Shown here piece after piece: positions 15,626-23,099 of a DNA stretch of 64,000 bases. The notes below the pieces were generated by a model that was not told where the DNA came from, ran no database searches, and saw only the letters and a program-made list of their open reading frames with translations. Every line of letters begins with the position of its first letter. Within the stretch, counting starts at the first letter, position 1. A program made the position numbers and the translations under genes. The DNA comes from Amycolatopsis pretoriensis (GTDB lineage: Bacteria > Actinomycetota > Actinomycetes > Mycobacteriales > Pseudonocardiaceae): contig NZ_FNUJ01000002.1 in NCBI RefSeq assembly GCF_900107925.1, forward strand, positions 1,116,001-1,180,000, given 5' to 3'.

Positions 15626-16834
15626 ATGCGCAAACTCGCCCTCGCCGGACTGGCCGCGATCACCGCCGCCGTGCTCACCACCGTCGGGGTGGCGAGCGCC
15701 GACCCGCCGGCGTCGTCCCTGGTCCAGGTCTCGAACTTCGGCGCCAACCCGGGCGCCCTCGCGATGTACACCTACACGCCGTCCGGGCTCGAGAGCGGCC
15801 GCCCGGTCGTCGTCGCCCTGCACGGCTGCACGCAGAGCGCGTCGGACTACTACGCCCACTCCGGCTGGCCCCAGCTCGCCGACAAGTGGCGTTTCGAGGT
15901 CGTGTTCCCGCAGCAGTCGACCGCGAACAACTCGCTCAAGTGCTTCAACTGGTTCGGCACCGCCGACGACACCCGGGGCAACGGCGAGGCCGCGTCCGTC
16001 AAGTCCATGGTGGACAAAGCGATCGCCGACCACGGCTCGGACCGTTCGCGCGTCTTCGTCACCGGCCTGTCGGCGGGCGGCGGCATGACGGCGGACCTGC
16101 TCGCGGCCTACCCGGACGTCTTCGCCGGCGGTGGCATCAACGCCGGGCTGCCCGCGCAGTGCGCCACGAGCGTCACCGAGGCGACGAACTGCCAGCAGAA
16201 CAACCAGAACCTGACGCCGGCGCAGTGGGCGTCCCGCGCGAAGGCCCAGTACCCCGGCTACAGCGGCCCGTGGCCGCGCGTCGCGATCTGGCAGGGCACC
16301 GGCGACTACACGGTCTACCCGGTCAACGGTACCGAGCTGCGTGACCAGTGGACCGCGGTGCACGGCGTCTCCCAGACCCCGACGAGCACCCAGTCCCTGC
16401 CCGGGAGCACCACGTTGACGAACTACGCCGACAAGGTCCAGCTGTACTCGATCGCGGGCATGGGCCACGGCACGGCCGTCGACCCCGGCACCGGCGCGAC
16501 GCAGTGCGGCAGCACCGGCGCGTACTTCCTCGCGGGCATCTGCTCCAGCTACTACACGGGCGTGTTCTGGGGCCTGGACAAGGGATCCGGCGGCACGACG
16601 ACGACCGCCACCCCGCCGCCGACGACCACGACGACGACGTCCACCCCGCCGGCGGGCGCCTGCGTGAACGCCAGCAACTACGCCCACACTCAGGCGGGTC
16701 GCGCGCACCAGAGCGCCGGCCAGACGTATGCGAACGGCTCCAACCAGGCCATGGGCCTGTGGAACACGTTCACCACGCACGCCCTGCGCGAAACGTCCCC
16801 GGGTTACTGGGTCCTCGCCGACGGGCAGTGCTAG
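15626..16834 (+). CDS. Extracellular poly(3-hydroxybutyrate) depolymerase
   Basis: A 402-aa secreted enzyme: signal peptide (MRKLALAGLAAITAAVLTTVGVASA), esterase domain with oxyanion segment VALHGCTQSASDYY, lipase box VTGLSAGGGM (Ser near 153) and final His in SIAGMGHGTAVD, a Thr/Pro linker at about residues 327-343, and a C-terminal domain of about 58 residues (ACVNASNYAHTQAGRAH to ADGQC) matching the PHB-depolymerase substrate-binding domain. It hydrolyses extracellular PHB. GAGAAGGA precedes ATG 15626. It shares its stop region with the convergent YcaO gene: the two TAG codons overlap at 16831-16834. Confidence 0.93.
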   Translation: MRKLALAGLAAITAAVLTTVGVASADPPASSLVQVSNFGANPGALAMYTYTPSGLESGRPVVVALHGCTQSASDYYAHSGWPQLADKWRFEVVFPQQSTANNSLKCFNWFGTADDTRGNGEAASVKSMVDKAIADHGSDRSRVFVTGLSAGGGMTADLLAAYPDVFAGGGINAGLPAQCATSVTEATNCQQNNQNLTPAQWASRAKAQYPGYSGPWPRVAIWQGTGDYTVYPVNGTELRDQWTAVHGVSQTPTSTQSLPGSTTLTNYADKVQLYSIAGMGHGTAVDPGTGATQCGSTGAYFLAGICSSYYTGVFWGLDKGSGGTTTTATPPPTTTTTTSTPPAGACVNASNYAHTQAGRAHQSAGQTYANGSNQAMGLWNTFTTHALRETSPGYWVLADGQC

Positions 16835-19083
16835 AGGAAGATCGGGAAGGGGTTGAGGTCGTCGTAGCCGTGCGGCTCGGCCAGCCGGCCGAGCCGCACC
16901 GGCACGTCGTAGAGCCGGCCCGGCGCGAACCGCGCCCAGAGCCCGCGCATCCCCGGGACGAGCACCTTCACCACCGGCAGGCCGATGTCCGGGCGCGTCT
17001 GGTCGAGCACGAACACCTCCAGCCCGGCGCGCTCCACCTTCGCCCGTACCAGCCGCAGATCCGTCAGCAGGTCGGCCGAGTACGCGTAGCCGTGGTCGGC
17101 CGGTCCGACCGCCCGTCGCGCCGGATCGGGCAGGAGGTACCGCTGCTCGGCCACCGTGGCTTCGCGCAGCCACCGGGCCGCGTCCGGGTCGTCGCCGCCG
17201 TCCCACCCGTCGAGGACGGCGGGCATCATCTGGTTCAGCTCGGTCAGCGCGCGCCGCAGAGCGACGGCCGGGTCGGGGTGCGCGCCGAAGCCCAGCATGA
17301 TCTTCTCGGACGGTCCGGCGACGCACCGGGACAGCGCGACGAAGACGGGTACCCCGATGTCGGAGGTCACGTCCAGCACCCAGACGTCCCGGCCCACCCC
17401 GGCGTACACCCGGCGAAGCTCGCCGAGCCACGGATCACCGAACGCGTCGAGGTCGACGCCCGGCCGGCGGGTGCGGTTGTACCACCACAGCGCGACGGCG
17501 TCGCGCTCCACGACCTCGAGCAGCCCCTGCAGCACGGCGTCTTCGAGCGTGCTCCCCGCCGCGTTGCCGTTGGAGTCCGCGAACACGGACACCGGCCCCG
17601 GTTCGGCGGGCACGCCGAAGTACAGCATCGCGGTCGGGAACAACCGGTGCTCGCCGCGGGTGAGCGACCACACCGGCGTCCAGTCCTGCTCGGCGTCGTC
17701 GTCGAACGGGTCGCAGACGAACTGGAACGGGCCGTGGCGCTCGCGGGCCCGCACCCGGTCGGGGTACTGGCGCTCGTGGAACAGCTGGCAGGTGTCGGGG
17801 TGCACCGCCGCGTCGCCCAGTGAACGGAAACTGCCCCGCACCCGTTCTTCGTCGCCGTCGTAGTGGCCGCTGTGCCGCTCGAGGGCCTCGCACAGCGCTC
17901 CCACCTCGGCCTGGACCGGGGTGACGCCTTTGCCGCCGTTCTGGCTCCGCAGGGCCGTGCGCAACCGGTCGGCGCCGCGCCGGCCCAGCGCGATGTTGGG
18001 ACCGGAGCGGTAGGTGGCGAACAGGGCGGGGCCGCGCGTGTCGCGCCGCAGCTCCTTGACGACGCCGGTCAGCGGGCTGACGAGGTGCCGGTAGGTCCCG
18101 AGCACCTGCTCCGGCGGTACCGCGCGGTGCCCGCCGCCCGCGGTGTCGGCCTTCGCCCTGGGTGCCAGGCACACGGGCCGGCGGGTCCGCTCGCGCACCA
18201 GCTCCGGGTTCCCGCAGGAGGCGCACTGCGGACGGGCGCGGACCTCGTGCCGTTCCCCGGTCAGGTCGCTGCTGTCGAACGTCCACAGTGCACGTTGGGC
18301 GGGAGTTCGCTGTCCGGCCAGCCATTTGACCGCTTCCAGGGCGACGAGGTTCACCGCGACGGCGGTGAGCGGGGTGAGCGTGGCCTCCGGGCGCGGTAGC
18401 GGCCCCGGCAGGCCGAGGCTGTCCCGGACGTGCGCTTCGGCGGGGCGGTTGCCCCACAGCCGCGTGGCCAGGCAGTGCCAGCAGGGGCCGTCGCCGGGGG
18501 TGAAGAACGGGCCGATCGACAGCCACGCCCCGGCCGGCTTGGCGAGCAGCCAGGGCCGCCCGGCCGCCCGCTGCCGTGCGTCCACTTCGGACAGACCGGC
18601 CTCGAGGTAGTCCCGGCACAGCACGACGGAGAGGTCCGCTTCCCCGGCTCGCTCGACCACGGTGAGTCCCGACGCGCGCAAGGCTTCCGCCGCGGCCGGC
18701 GTGGCAGCCGCGCCGGCCAGTGCGACCCGGCCGCGCGCGACCGCGGCCGTCGCGGCTTCGCCGTCGCCGCCCATGGCGTCCCAGTAGGCCAGGGCGGCCG
18801 GGTCCGCCGCGGAACCGGCCGCGGCGCGCAGACCGACCACCTGCGTCTCCGCGAGCCGGGTCAGCAGGCCGGCCGCCTGCTCGGCGGGGATGTCCCCGGG
18901 CAACTCGCGGCGCACCGCGGTGAAGTCCCGGGTGCCGTCCAGCAACGGGACCAGGGACTCCAGGTGCGGACCGCGCAGGGCCGCGGCCTCGTCTTCGGAA
19001 AGCACGTACACGGCGTCGCCGGGCACCACCGCGACGCTCAGGTGGCGCTTGAACCCGACGAGCGGCCGGCGCGGTTCGGTCAC
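16831..19083 (-). CDS. Fused TOMM cyclodehydratase (E1-like + YcaO)
   Basis: A 750-aa enzyme expected to turn Cys/Ser/Thr of a precursor peptide into azolines, using ATP. The N-terminal half is the E1-like leader-binding part with zinc Cys pairs C201/C204 (GPCWHCLATRLW) and C287/C290 (CASCGNPEL). The YcaO half has the ATP/Mg motifs EVGALCEALERHSG, QGLLEVVERDAVALWW and RALTELNQMM, and ends NPFPIFL, a Pro-rich tail like the PxPxP tail of azoline-forming YcaO proteins. GTG 19083 overlaps the precursor stop (GTGA), so the two are translationally coupled. No dehydrogenase, protease or transporter gene is adjacent, so the product may stay at the azoline stage or use enzymes elsewhere. Confidence 0.92.
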   Translation of the reverse strand: MTEPRRPLVGFKRHLSVAVVPGDAVYVLSEDEAAALRGPHLESLVPLLDGTRDFTAVRRELPGDIPAEQAAGLLTRLAETQVVGLRAAAGSAADPAALAYWDAMGGDGEAATAAVARGRVALAGAAATPAAAEALRASGLTVVERAGEADLSVVLCRDYLEAGLSEVDARQRAAGRPWLLAKPAGAWLSIGPFFTPGDGPCWHCLATRLWGNRPAEAHVRDSLGLPGPLPRPEATLTPLTAVAVNLVALEAVKWLAGQRTPAQRALWTFDSSDLTGERHEVRARPQCASCGNPELVRERTRRPVCLAPRAKADTAGGGHRAVPPEQVLGTYRHLVSPLTGVVKELRRDTRGPALFATYRSGPNIALGRRGADRLRTALRSQNGGKGVTPVQAEVGALCEALERHSGHYDGDEERVRGSFRSLGDAAVHPDTCQLFHERQYPDRVRARERHGPFQFVCDPFDDDAEQDWTPVWSLTRGEHRLFPTAMLYFGVPAEPGPVSVFADSNGNAAGSTLEDAVLQGLLEVVERDAVALWWYNRTRRPGVDLDAFGDPWLGELRRVYAGVGRDVWVLDVTSDIGVPVFVALSRCVAGPSEKIMLGFGAHPDPAVALRRALTELNQMMPAVLDGWDGGDDPDAARWLREATVAEQRYLLPDPARRAVGPADHGYAYSADLLTDLRLVRAKVERAGLEVFVLDQTRPDIGLPVVKVLVPGMRGLWARFAPGRLYDVPVRLGRLAEPHGYDDLNPFPIFL

Positions 19084-19328
19084 CCGCGGATCGCGGCCAC
19101 CGGCGTCCCGGCCTGGCACAGGCAATAGGTGCCCGGGTGTTCCAGCCGGCAGGGGCTGACCGACGGCCGCACCGGGTCGTTCCCGCCGACGCCCGTCGCC
19201 GCCCGGCCGTCCAGCCGGTCGACCGTCAGCTCCGCCGACCCGGCCGGCCCGGCCCCGAAGGCCGTCTCGAGCGCGTGTGTGAACTCGTCCACGAAATCCC
19301 CCTCGATGTCGTTCCCGGCAACTTCCAT
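19080..19328 (-). CDS. Candidate TOMM/RiPP precursor peptide
   Basis: An 82-aa peptide directly upstream of, and overlapping by 4 nt, the cyclodehydratase gene. Residues 1-47 form an acidic helical leader (NDIEGDFVDEFTHALETAF) reaching a Gly-Gly at 48-49, a possible cleavage site. The C-terminal part holds Ser56, Ser58, Cys60, Thr67, Cys69, Cys71 and Thr75 (SPCRLEHPGTYCLCQAG), suitable for azoline formation. ATG 19328 was chosen over TTG 19373 because the longer form adds a Pro/Gly stretch that overlaps a hairpin. The role follows from position and composition; no known precursor family was recognised. Confidence 0.75.
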   Translation of the reverse strand: MEVAGNDIEGDFVDEFTHALETAFGAGPAGSAELTVDRLDGRAATGVGGNDPVRPSVSPCRLEHPGTYCLCQAGTPVAAIRG

Positions 19329-19331
19329 CGT

Positions 19332-19360
19332 GCCCTGGTGTTCCGGGGGTCCACCAGGGC
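19332..19360. promoter_or_regulatory. Perfect 9-bp inverted repeat before the TOMM precursor start
   Basis: Arms 19332-19340 and 19352-19360 (GCCCTGGTG / CACCAGGGC) with an 11-nt loop lie between the tetR stop and the precursor ATG, ending 3 nt from the start codon. It may be a translational hairpin or an operator. Confidence 0.6.
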
Positions 19361-19373
19361 CGGATGGGGGCAA

Positions 19374-19910
19374 TCAGCGCAGCAGCCCGGTCAGCAGCAC
19401 CCTGGTCAGCCGCCGCGCCGACTCGCCCGTCCGCGCCGACGTCAGGGCCGTCAACGCGAGCCGGACGTCGTCGATCGTCACCCGGGGCCGCAGGACGCGG
19501 TCCGCGCGGGCCCGCTCGACCAGCCGCGCGAACGCTTCGGCGTGCGCGCGGCGCCGGCCGGCGAACTCCGGTCCGGAAAGGACACTCGTGAGCCCCGGTT
19601 CTTCGGCCTGCCACTCACCGAAGCGGTGGAACGTGCGGGTCAGCGCGCGGCGGCTGTCCGGGTCGGCCACCGCGGCCCGCAGCTGCCGCTCGCACCGGTC
19701 GACCTGGCCGGCGGCTACCGCCGCGACGAGGTCGGCCCGCGAGGGGAAGTGCCGGTGGACGGTCGCGGTGGCCAGGCCCGCGCGCCGCGCGATCTCGCGC
19801 ACCGGCAGGTCCGGGCCGTGGCGCGCGAAGGCCGTGTGCGCGACCGCCACGAGGTGACGGCGGTTGTGTTCGGCGTCCACCCGCCGTTTCCGAGTCGGTT
19901 CGTCGGCCAC
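19374..19910 (-). CDS. TetR-family regulator
   Basis: A 178-aa regulator with a TetR DNA-binding domain: HLVAVAHTAFARHGPDLPVREIARRAGLATATVHRHFPSR (helix-turn-helix about residues 42-61), then a helical ligand domain. GTG 19910 follows GGAAGTGAG. It is the first gene of a unidirectional set with the TOMM precursor (46 bp downstream) and cyclodehydratase, so it may control that locus, the divergent oxidoreductase gene, or both. A CCTAG-C-CTAGG palindrome lies in the 49-bp divergent gap. Confidence 0.92.
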   Translation of the reverse strand: MADEPTRKRRVDAEHNRRHLVAVAHTAFARHGPDLPVREIARRAGLATATVHRHFPSRADLVAAVAAGQVDRCERQLRAAVADPDSRRALTRTFHRFGEWQAEEPGLTSVLSGPEFAGRRRAHAEAFARLVERARADRVLRPRVTIDDVRLALTALTSARTGESARRLTRVLLTGLLR

Positions 19911-19944
19911 GGTTCTCACTTCCCGTTCGGCGCCGCTGATCTTT

Positions 19945-19955
19945 CCTAGCCTAGG
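19945..19955. promoter_or_regulatory. CCTAG-C-CTAGG palindrome / -10 region in tetR-oxidoreductase gap
   Basis: A palindrome with perfect 5-bp arms. Its TAGCCT (19947-19952) is positioned as a -10 box 7 nt before ATG 19960, suggesting a leaderless transcript that TetR could block. Confidence 0.5.
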
Positions 19956-19959
19956 CGCC

Positions 19960-20853
19960 ATGTTCGCAACCCGGTTCGAGCGGTTCGGTCCGCCGGAAGT
20001 CCTGTCGGCGGGCGAGCTCCCGGAGCCGCACGCCGGTCCCGGCGAGGTGCGGATCCGCGTGCGGGCGGCCGGGGTGTCGCCGGTGGACCTGGCGATCCGC
20101 GCCGGGAAGTCGCGGGCGCCGATCGCCCTGCCGCACATCCCCGGCGTCGACGCGGCGGGCGTCGTGGACGAGGCAGGTCCCGGCGCGGCGGTCGGCGACG
20201 AGGTCTTCGGCGCGGTCGACGTCGCCCGGCTCGGCGGGGCGACCGCCGAGTTCGCCGTGCTCGCGTTCTGGGCGCCCAAACCGCCGTCGATGCCGTGGGA
20301 ACAGGCGGGAGCGGCCGCGTCCGGGATCGAAACGGCCACCCGCGCGCTCGACCTCCTCGACGTCCGCGACGGCATGACGCTGCTGGTCGACGGCGCGTCC
20401 GGCGGCGTCGGCAGTCTCGTCGTGGGCCTGGCGCTCGCGCGGGGCGCGCGGGTGCTCGGGACGGGCGGCGACCTGGAGTTCGTCGAAAGCCTGGGTGCGA
20501 CGCCGGTTCCGTACGGACCCGGCCTGCCGGCGCGGGTTCCCGGGCGGGTCGACGCGGCCCTCGACGTCGCCGGGAAGGGTTCGCTGCCGGAGCTGATCGA
20601 ACTGACCGGGACGCCGTCGTCGGTCGTCACGCTCGCCGACTTCAGCGGGCCGTCCCACGGCGTTCGCGTGTCGACCGGTGCGCTGGGCGGTGAACCGGAC
20701 GGACGCCACGGCCTGGCTCACGCGGCGAAGCTGGTCGAGGAGGGCCGGTTCCGCGTGCCGGTCGAGGCGGTCTTCACCGACGCGGCCGCCGCGCACGCCG
20801 CCGCCGAACGCGGGCCGCGGCGGGGAAAGCTCGTCGTGCGGGTCAGCGGGTAG
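19960..20853 (+). CDS. Zinc-independent MDR/quinone-oxidoreductase-like protein
   Basis: A 297-aa medium-chain reductase. The N-terminal GroES-like part reads MFATRFERFGPPEVL and VRVRAAGVSPVDLAIRAGK; the nucleotide-binding fold shows LLVDGASGGVGSLVVGLALARGARVLGTGG. The Cys/His zinc ligands of alcohol dehydrogenases are absent, so it is an NADPH:quinone reductase/enoyl reductase type enzyme. ATG 19960 has no ribosome site and a -10-like box right upstream, typical of leaderless actinobacterial genes. It is divergent from tetR, the usual arrangement for a TetR-controlled detoxification reductase. Confidence 0.92.
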   Translation: MFATRFERFGPPEVLSAGELPEPHAGPGEVRIRVRAAGVSPVDLAIRAGKSRAPIALPHIPGVDAAGVVDEAGPGAAVGDEVFGAVDVARLGGATAEFAVLAFWAPKPPSMPWEQAGAAASGIETATRALDLLDVRDGMTLLVDGASGGVGSLVVGLALARGARVLGTGGDLEFVESLGATPVPYGPGLPARVPGRVDAALDVAGKGSLPELIELTGTPSSVVTLADFSGPSHGVRVSTGALGGEPDGRHGLAHAAKLVEEGRFRVPVEAVFTDAAAAHAAAERGPRRGKLVVRVSG

Positions 20854-21853
20854 ACGCCCGGACCTTCGTCGTCCACTCGGCCGGCCGGCCGGGTTCGCGC
20901 GCGCCCAACGCGATCAAGGCGCAGTCCCGGCCCTGCTCGAACAGCGACTGCGCGACGGTCGTGAGCCCGGCGCGCCCGGCGTCCGGGTCGTCGTCCCAGC
21001 CGGCGACCGCGAGGTCGTCCGGCACGCGCAGGCCGCGGCGGCCGGCGGCGTCGAGGACGGCGAACGCCAGCTGGTCGCTCATGGCGATCACCGCGTCGGG
21101 CTCGGTGTCTAGGAGCGCCTCGGCCTGCTTCGCGGCTTCGTCGCGGTCGTTGCGGGCGACGACCGCGACCGGCAGGCCACCGGGGTCGCCGAGGTGGTCG
21201 TAGATGCCGAGGAGCCGCTCCCGCGTGACCGGGAACGCGATGGATTCCGGCTCCGGCGCGGTTTCCAGCCGGGGCCGGCGGTCGCGGTCGAAGGGGAAGC
21301 TGAGCACGGCCGGCCGGCGCGCCCCGGCGAAGGCGCGTGCGGCGAGTTCTCGCGCGGACGCCCGGTTGTCGATGGTCACCACGCGCGCCCCGGCGAACGC
21401 GGGGCCGCCGTGGATCGCGACCGGCTTGCCGAGCCCGCTCACGACGTCGAGCACGGGGTCGTCGTCGACGGTCGTCCACACGATGTAGCCGTCGACCGAC
21501 GCCGACCGGACGCGCTCGACGTCGTCCGCCGCGCCGGTCGTCGGGATAAGGTTGAGCCCGCTGCCGCGCTCGCGGCAGACCTCGGCGACGCCGGCGAGGA
21601 ACCGGCGGGCCTGCGGGTCTTCGAAGGCGTACGCGAGGTGTTCGCCGAGCACGACGCCGATGGCGCCGTTGTGCCGCCGCCGCAGCGACCGCGCGGTCGG
21701 GTCCGGCCCGCGGTAGCCCAGCTCGGCGGCGACCTCGCGGACGCGGCGCAGTGTCTCGGGCGCGACGCGGTCGGGCTGGTTGTAGCAGTACGACACGGTC
21801 ATCGCCGAGACCCCGCACCGGCGCGCGACGTCGGCCATCGTCGGTCTGGACAT
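20843..21853 (-). CDS. LacI-family transcriptional regulator
   Basis: A 336-aa repressor with the LacI headpiece MADVARRCGVSAMTVSYCYN (residues 6-25, helix-turn-helix) and a periplasmic-binding-protein-like effector domain (IGVVLGEHLAYAFED, VDGYIVWTTVDDDP, PDAVIAMSDQLAFAVLDAAG, VAGWDDDPDAG). Effectors are usually sugars or nucleosides. It diverges from an MFS transporter with only 30 bp between starts, and a CG-centred operator candidate lies there. Its 3' end overlaps the oxidoreductase gene tail-to-tail by 11 bp. Confidence 0.94.
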   Translation of the reverse strand: MSRPTMADVARRCGVSAMTVSYCYNQPDRVAPETLRRVREVAAELGYRGPDPTARSLRRRHNGAIGVVLGEHLAYAFEDPQARRFLAGVAEVCRERGSGLNLIPTTGAADDVERVRSASVDGYIVWTTVDDDPVLDVVSGLGKPVAIHGGPAFAGARVVTIDNRASARELAARAFAGARRPAVLSFPFDRDRRPRLETAPEPESIAFPVTRERLLGIYDHLGDPGGLPVAVVARNDRDEAAKQAEALLDTEPDAVIAMSDQLAFAVLDAAGRRGLRVPDDLAVAGWDDDPDAGRAGLTTVAQSLFEQGRDCALIALGAREPGRPAEWTTKVRASTR

Positions 21854-21868
21854 GGGCCCACCCTAGCT

Positions 21869-21882
21869 GTGTATCGTTAAAC
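21869..21882. promoter_or_regulatory. Candidate LacI operator overlapping the MFS -10 box
   Basis: GTGTATCGTTAAAC is centred on CG like LacI-family sites and matches its own complement at 5 of 7 positions per half. TATCGT (21872-21877) could be the -10 for a leaderless start at ATG 21884. Confidence 0.5.
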
Positions 21883-21883
21883 A

Positions 21884-23026
21884 ATGCTCGTCGAATCCCG
21901 GACGCGACTGGCCCTGGGAGCGCTCAGCGCCGCCTGCTTCGTGTCCGTGACCTCGGAGAACCTGCCCGTGGCGCTGCTGCCGCAGCTCGCGTCCGGGCTC
22001 GGCGTCGCGGACTCGTCGATCGGGCTGCTGATGACCGGGTACGCGCTGGTCGTGGCGGTCTCGGTGGTGCCGCTGGTCGCGCTGACGTCCCGCTGGGACC
22101 GCCGGACGACGGCGCTGGTCACGCTCGGGATGGTCGTGGTGTCCAACGTGGTGCTGGCCCTCGCGCCGAACTACGGCGTCGCGATCGCGGCCCGGCTGGT
22201 GGCGGCCGCGGGCCACGGCGTCTTCTGGTCGGTCGTGGCGTCGATGGCCGCCCGGCTGCTCGGCCCCGGCCGGGGCGGCCGCGCGACGGCGGTCGTGTTC
22301 GCGGGCAATTCGCTGGCGTTCCTGTTCGGGCTGTCGGTGAGTTCGTGGCTCGGCACGACGTTCGGCTGGCGGTTCGCGGTCCTGGTGGTGGCGGCGGTCG
22401 CGGCGGTGACGGCGCTGGTCATCCGCGTGACGGTCGCCCCGATGCCCGCCCTCGCCCCCGCTTCCGGCTCCCGGATCGCCGTCGACCGCGCGCAGTTCCC
22501 GGTCAACGTGACGACGTTGCTGGTCGTGACCGGGCACTTCGCCGCGTTCACCTACATCACGGCGATCATCGCGCGGTACGTCCACCTGACCGGGCCGTCG
22601 ACGTCGCTGCTGCTGTTCGCCCACGGCTTGGCGGGCTTGCTCGGCCTGGTGCTGATCGGCCGCCACATCGACCACCACCCGCGCGCGACGGCGCTGGTCA
22701 CGACGGCCGGCCTGGCGGTCTGCATGCTGGGCCTGCTCGTGTCTCCGGGCCCGGTGGTCTCGGGGACGGCGATCGTGGCGTGGGCCGGCCCGGCGGCGGG
22801 GATCGGGGTGGTGCTGCAGGCGGCGGTCCTGCGGGTGGCGAAGGACCGGCCGGACCTGGCGTCGGCGGTGTACATCGTGGCGTTCCAGATCGGCATCGCG
22901 CTGGGTGCCGCGCTGGGCGGGCTGGGCTTGGACCACGGGATGCTGCCGGCGGCGGTGCTCATCGCGGCGACGGGCGGCCTCACGTCAGCACTCGTGGTGT
23001 GGCGCTCGAGGGCGTTCGCGAGCTGA
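21884..23026 (+). CDS. MFS transporter (DHA/AraJ-like)
   Basis: A 380-aa, 12-segment transporter resembling the arabinose-efflux/YdhP group: SVTSENLPVALLPQLASGLGV, LTSRWDRRTTALV (loop 2-3), FWSVVASMAARLLGPGRGGRATAVVFAGNSLAF (motif C region). Such proteins export sugars or drugs. It is divergent from the LacI regulator, which most likely controls it. The TGA stop (23024-23026) is formed by the first arm of a repeat element. Confidence 0.9.
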   Translation: MLVESRTRLALGALSAACFVSVTSENLPVALLPQLASGLGVADSSIGLLMTGYALVVAVSVVPLVALTSRWDRRTTALVTLGMVVVSNVVLALAPNYGVAIAARLVAAAGHGVFWSVVASMAARLLGPGRGGRATAVVFAGNSLAFLFGLSVSSWLGTTFGWRFAVLVVAAVAAVTALVIRVTVAPMPALAPASGSRIAVDRAQFPVNVTTLLVVTGHFAAFTYITAIIARYVHLTGPSTSLLLFAHGLAGLLGLVLIGRHIDHHPRATALVTTAGLAVCMLGLLVSPGPVVSGTAIVAWAGPAAGIGVVLQAAVLRVAKDRPDLASAVYIVAFQIGIALGAALGGLGLDHGMLPAAVLIAATGGLTSALVVWRSRAFAS

Positions 23027-23099
23027 AGGGCACCTTCCTCGCATGTGGCGCGCTGAAGGGCACCTTCGTCTCATCTGACGCGAGGAAGGTGCCCTTCAG
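23023..23099. repeat. CTGAAGGGCACC-family 77-bp repeat, supplies two stop codons
   Basis: The element begins CTGAAGGGCACCTTC and ends GAAGGTGCCCTTCAG (inverted arms), with a third direct copy of CTGAAGGGCACCTTCG in the middle. Its outer arms supply the TGA of the MFS gene (23024-23026) and, on the other strand, the TGA of the PucR gene (23098-23096). A second copy of the same length is at 63440-63516. It probably acts as a bidirectional terminator. Confidence 0.82.
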
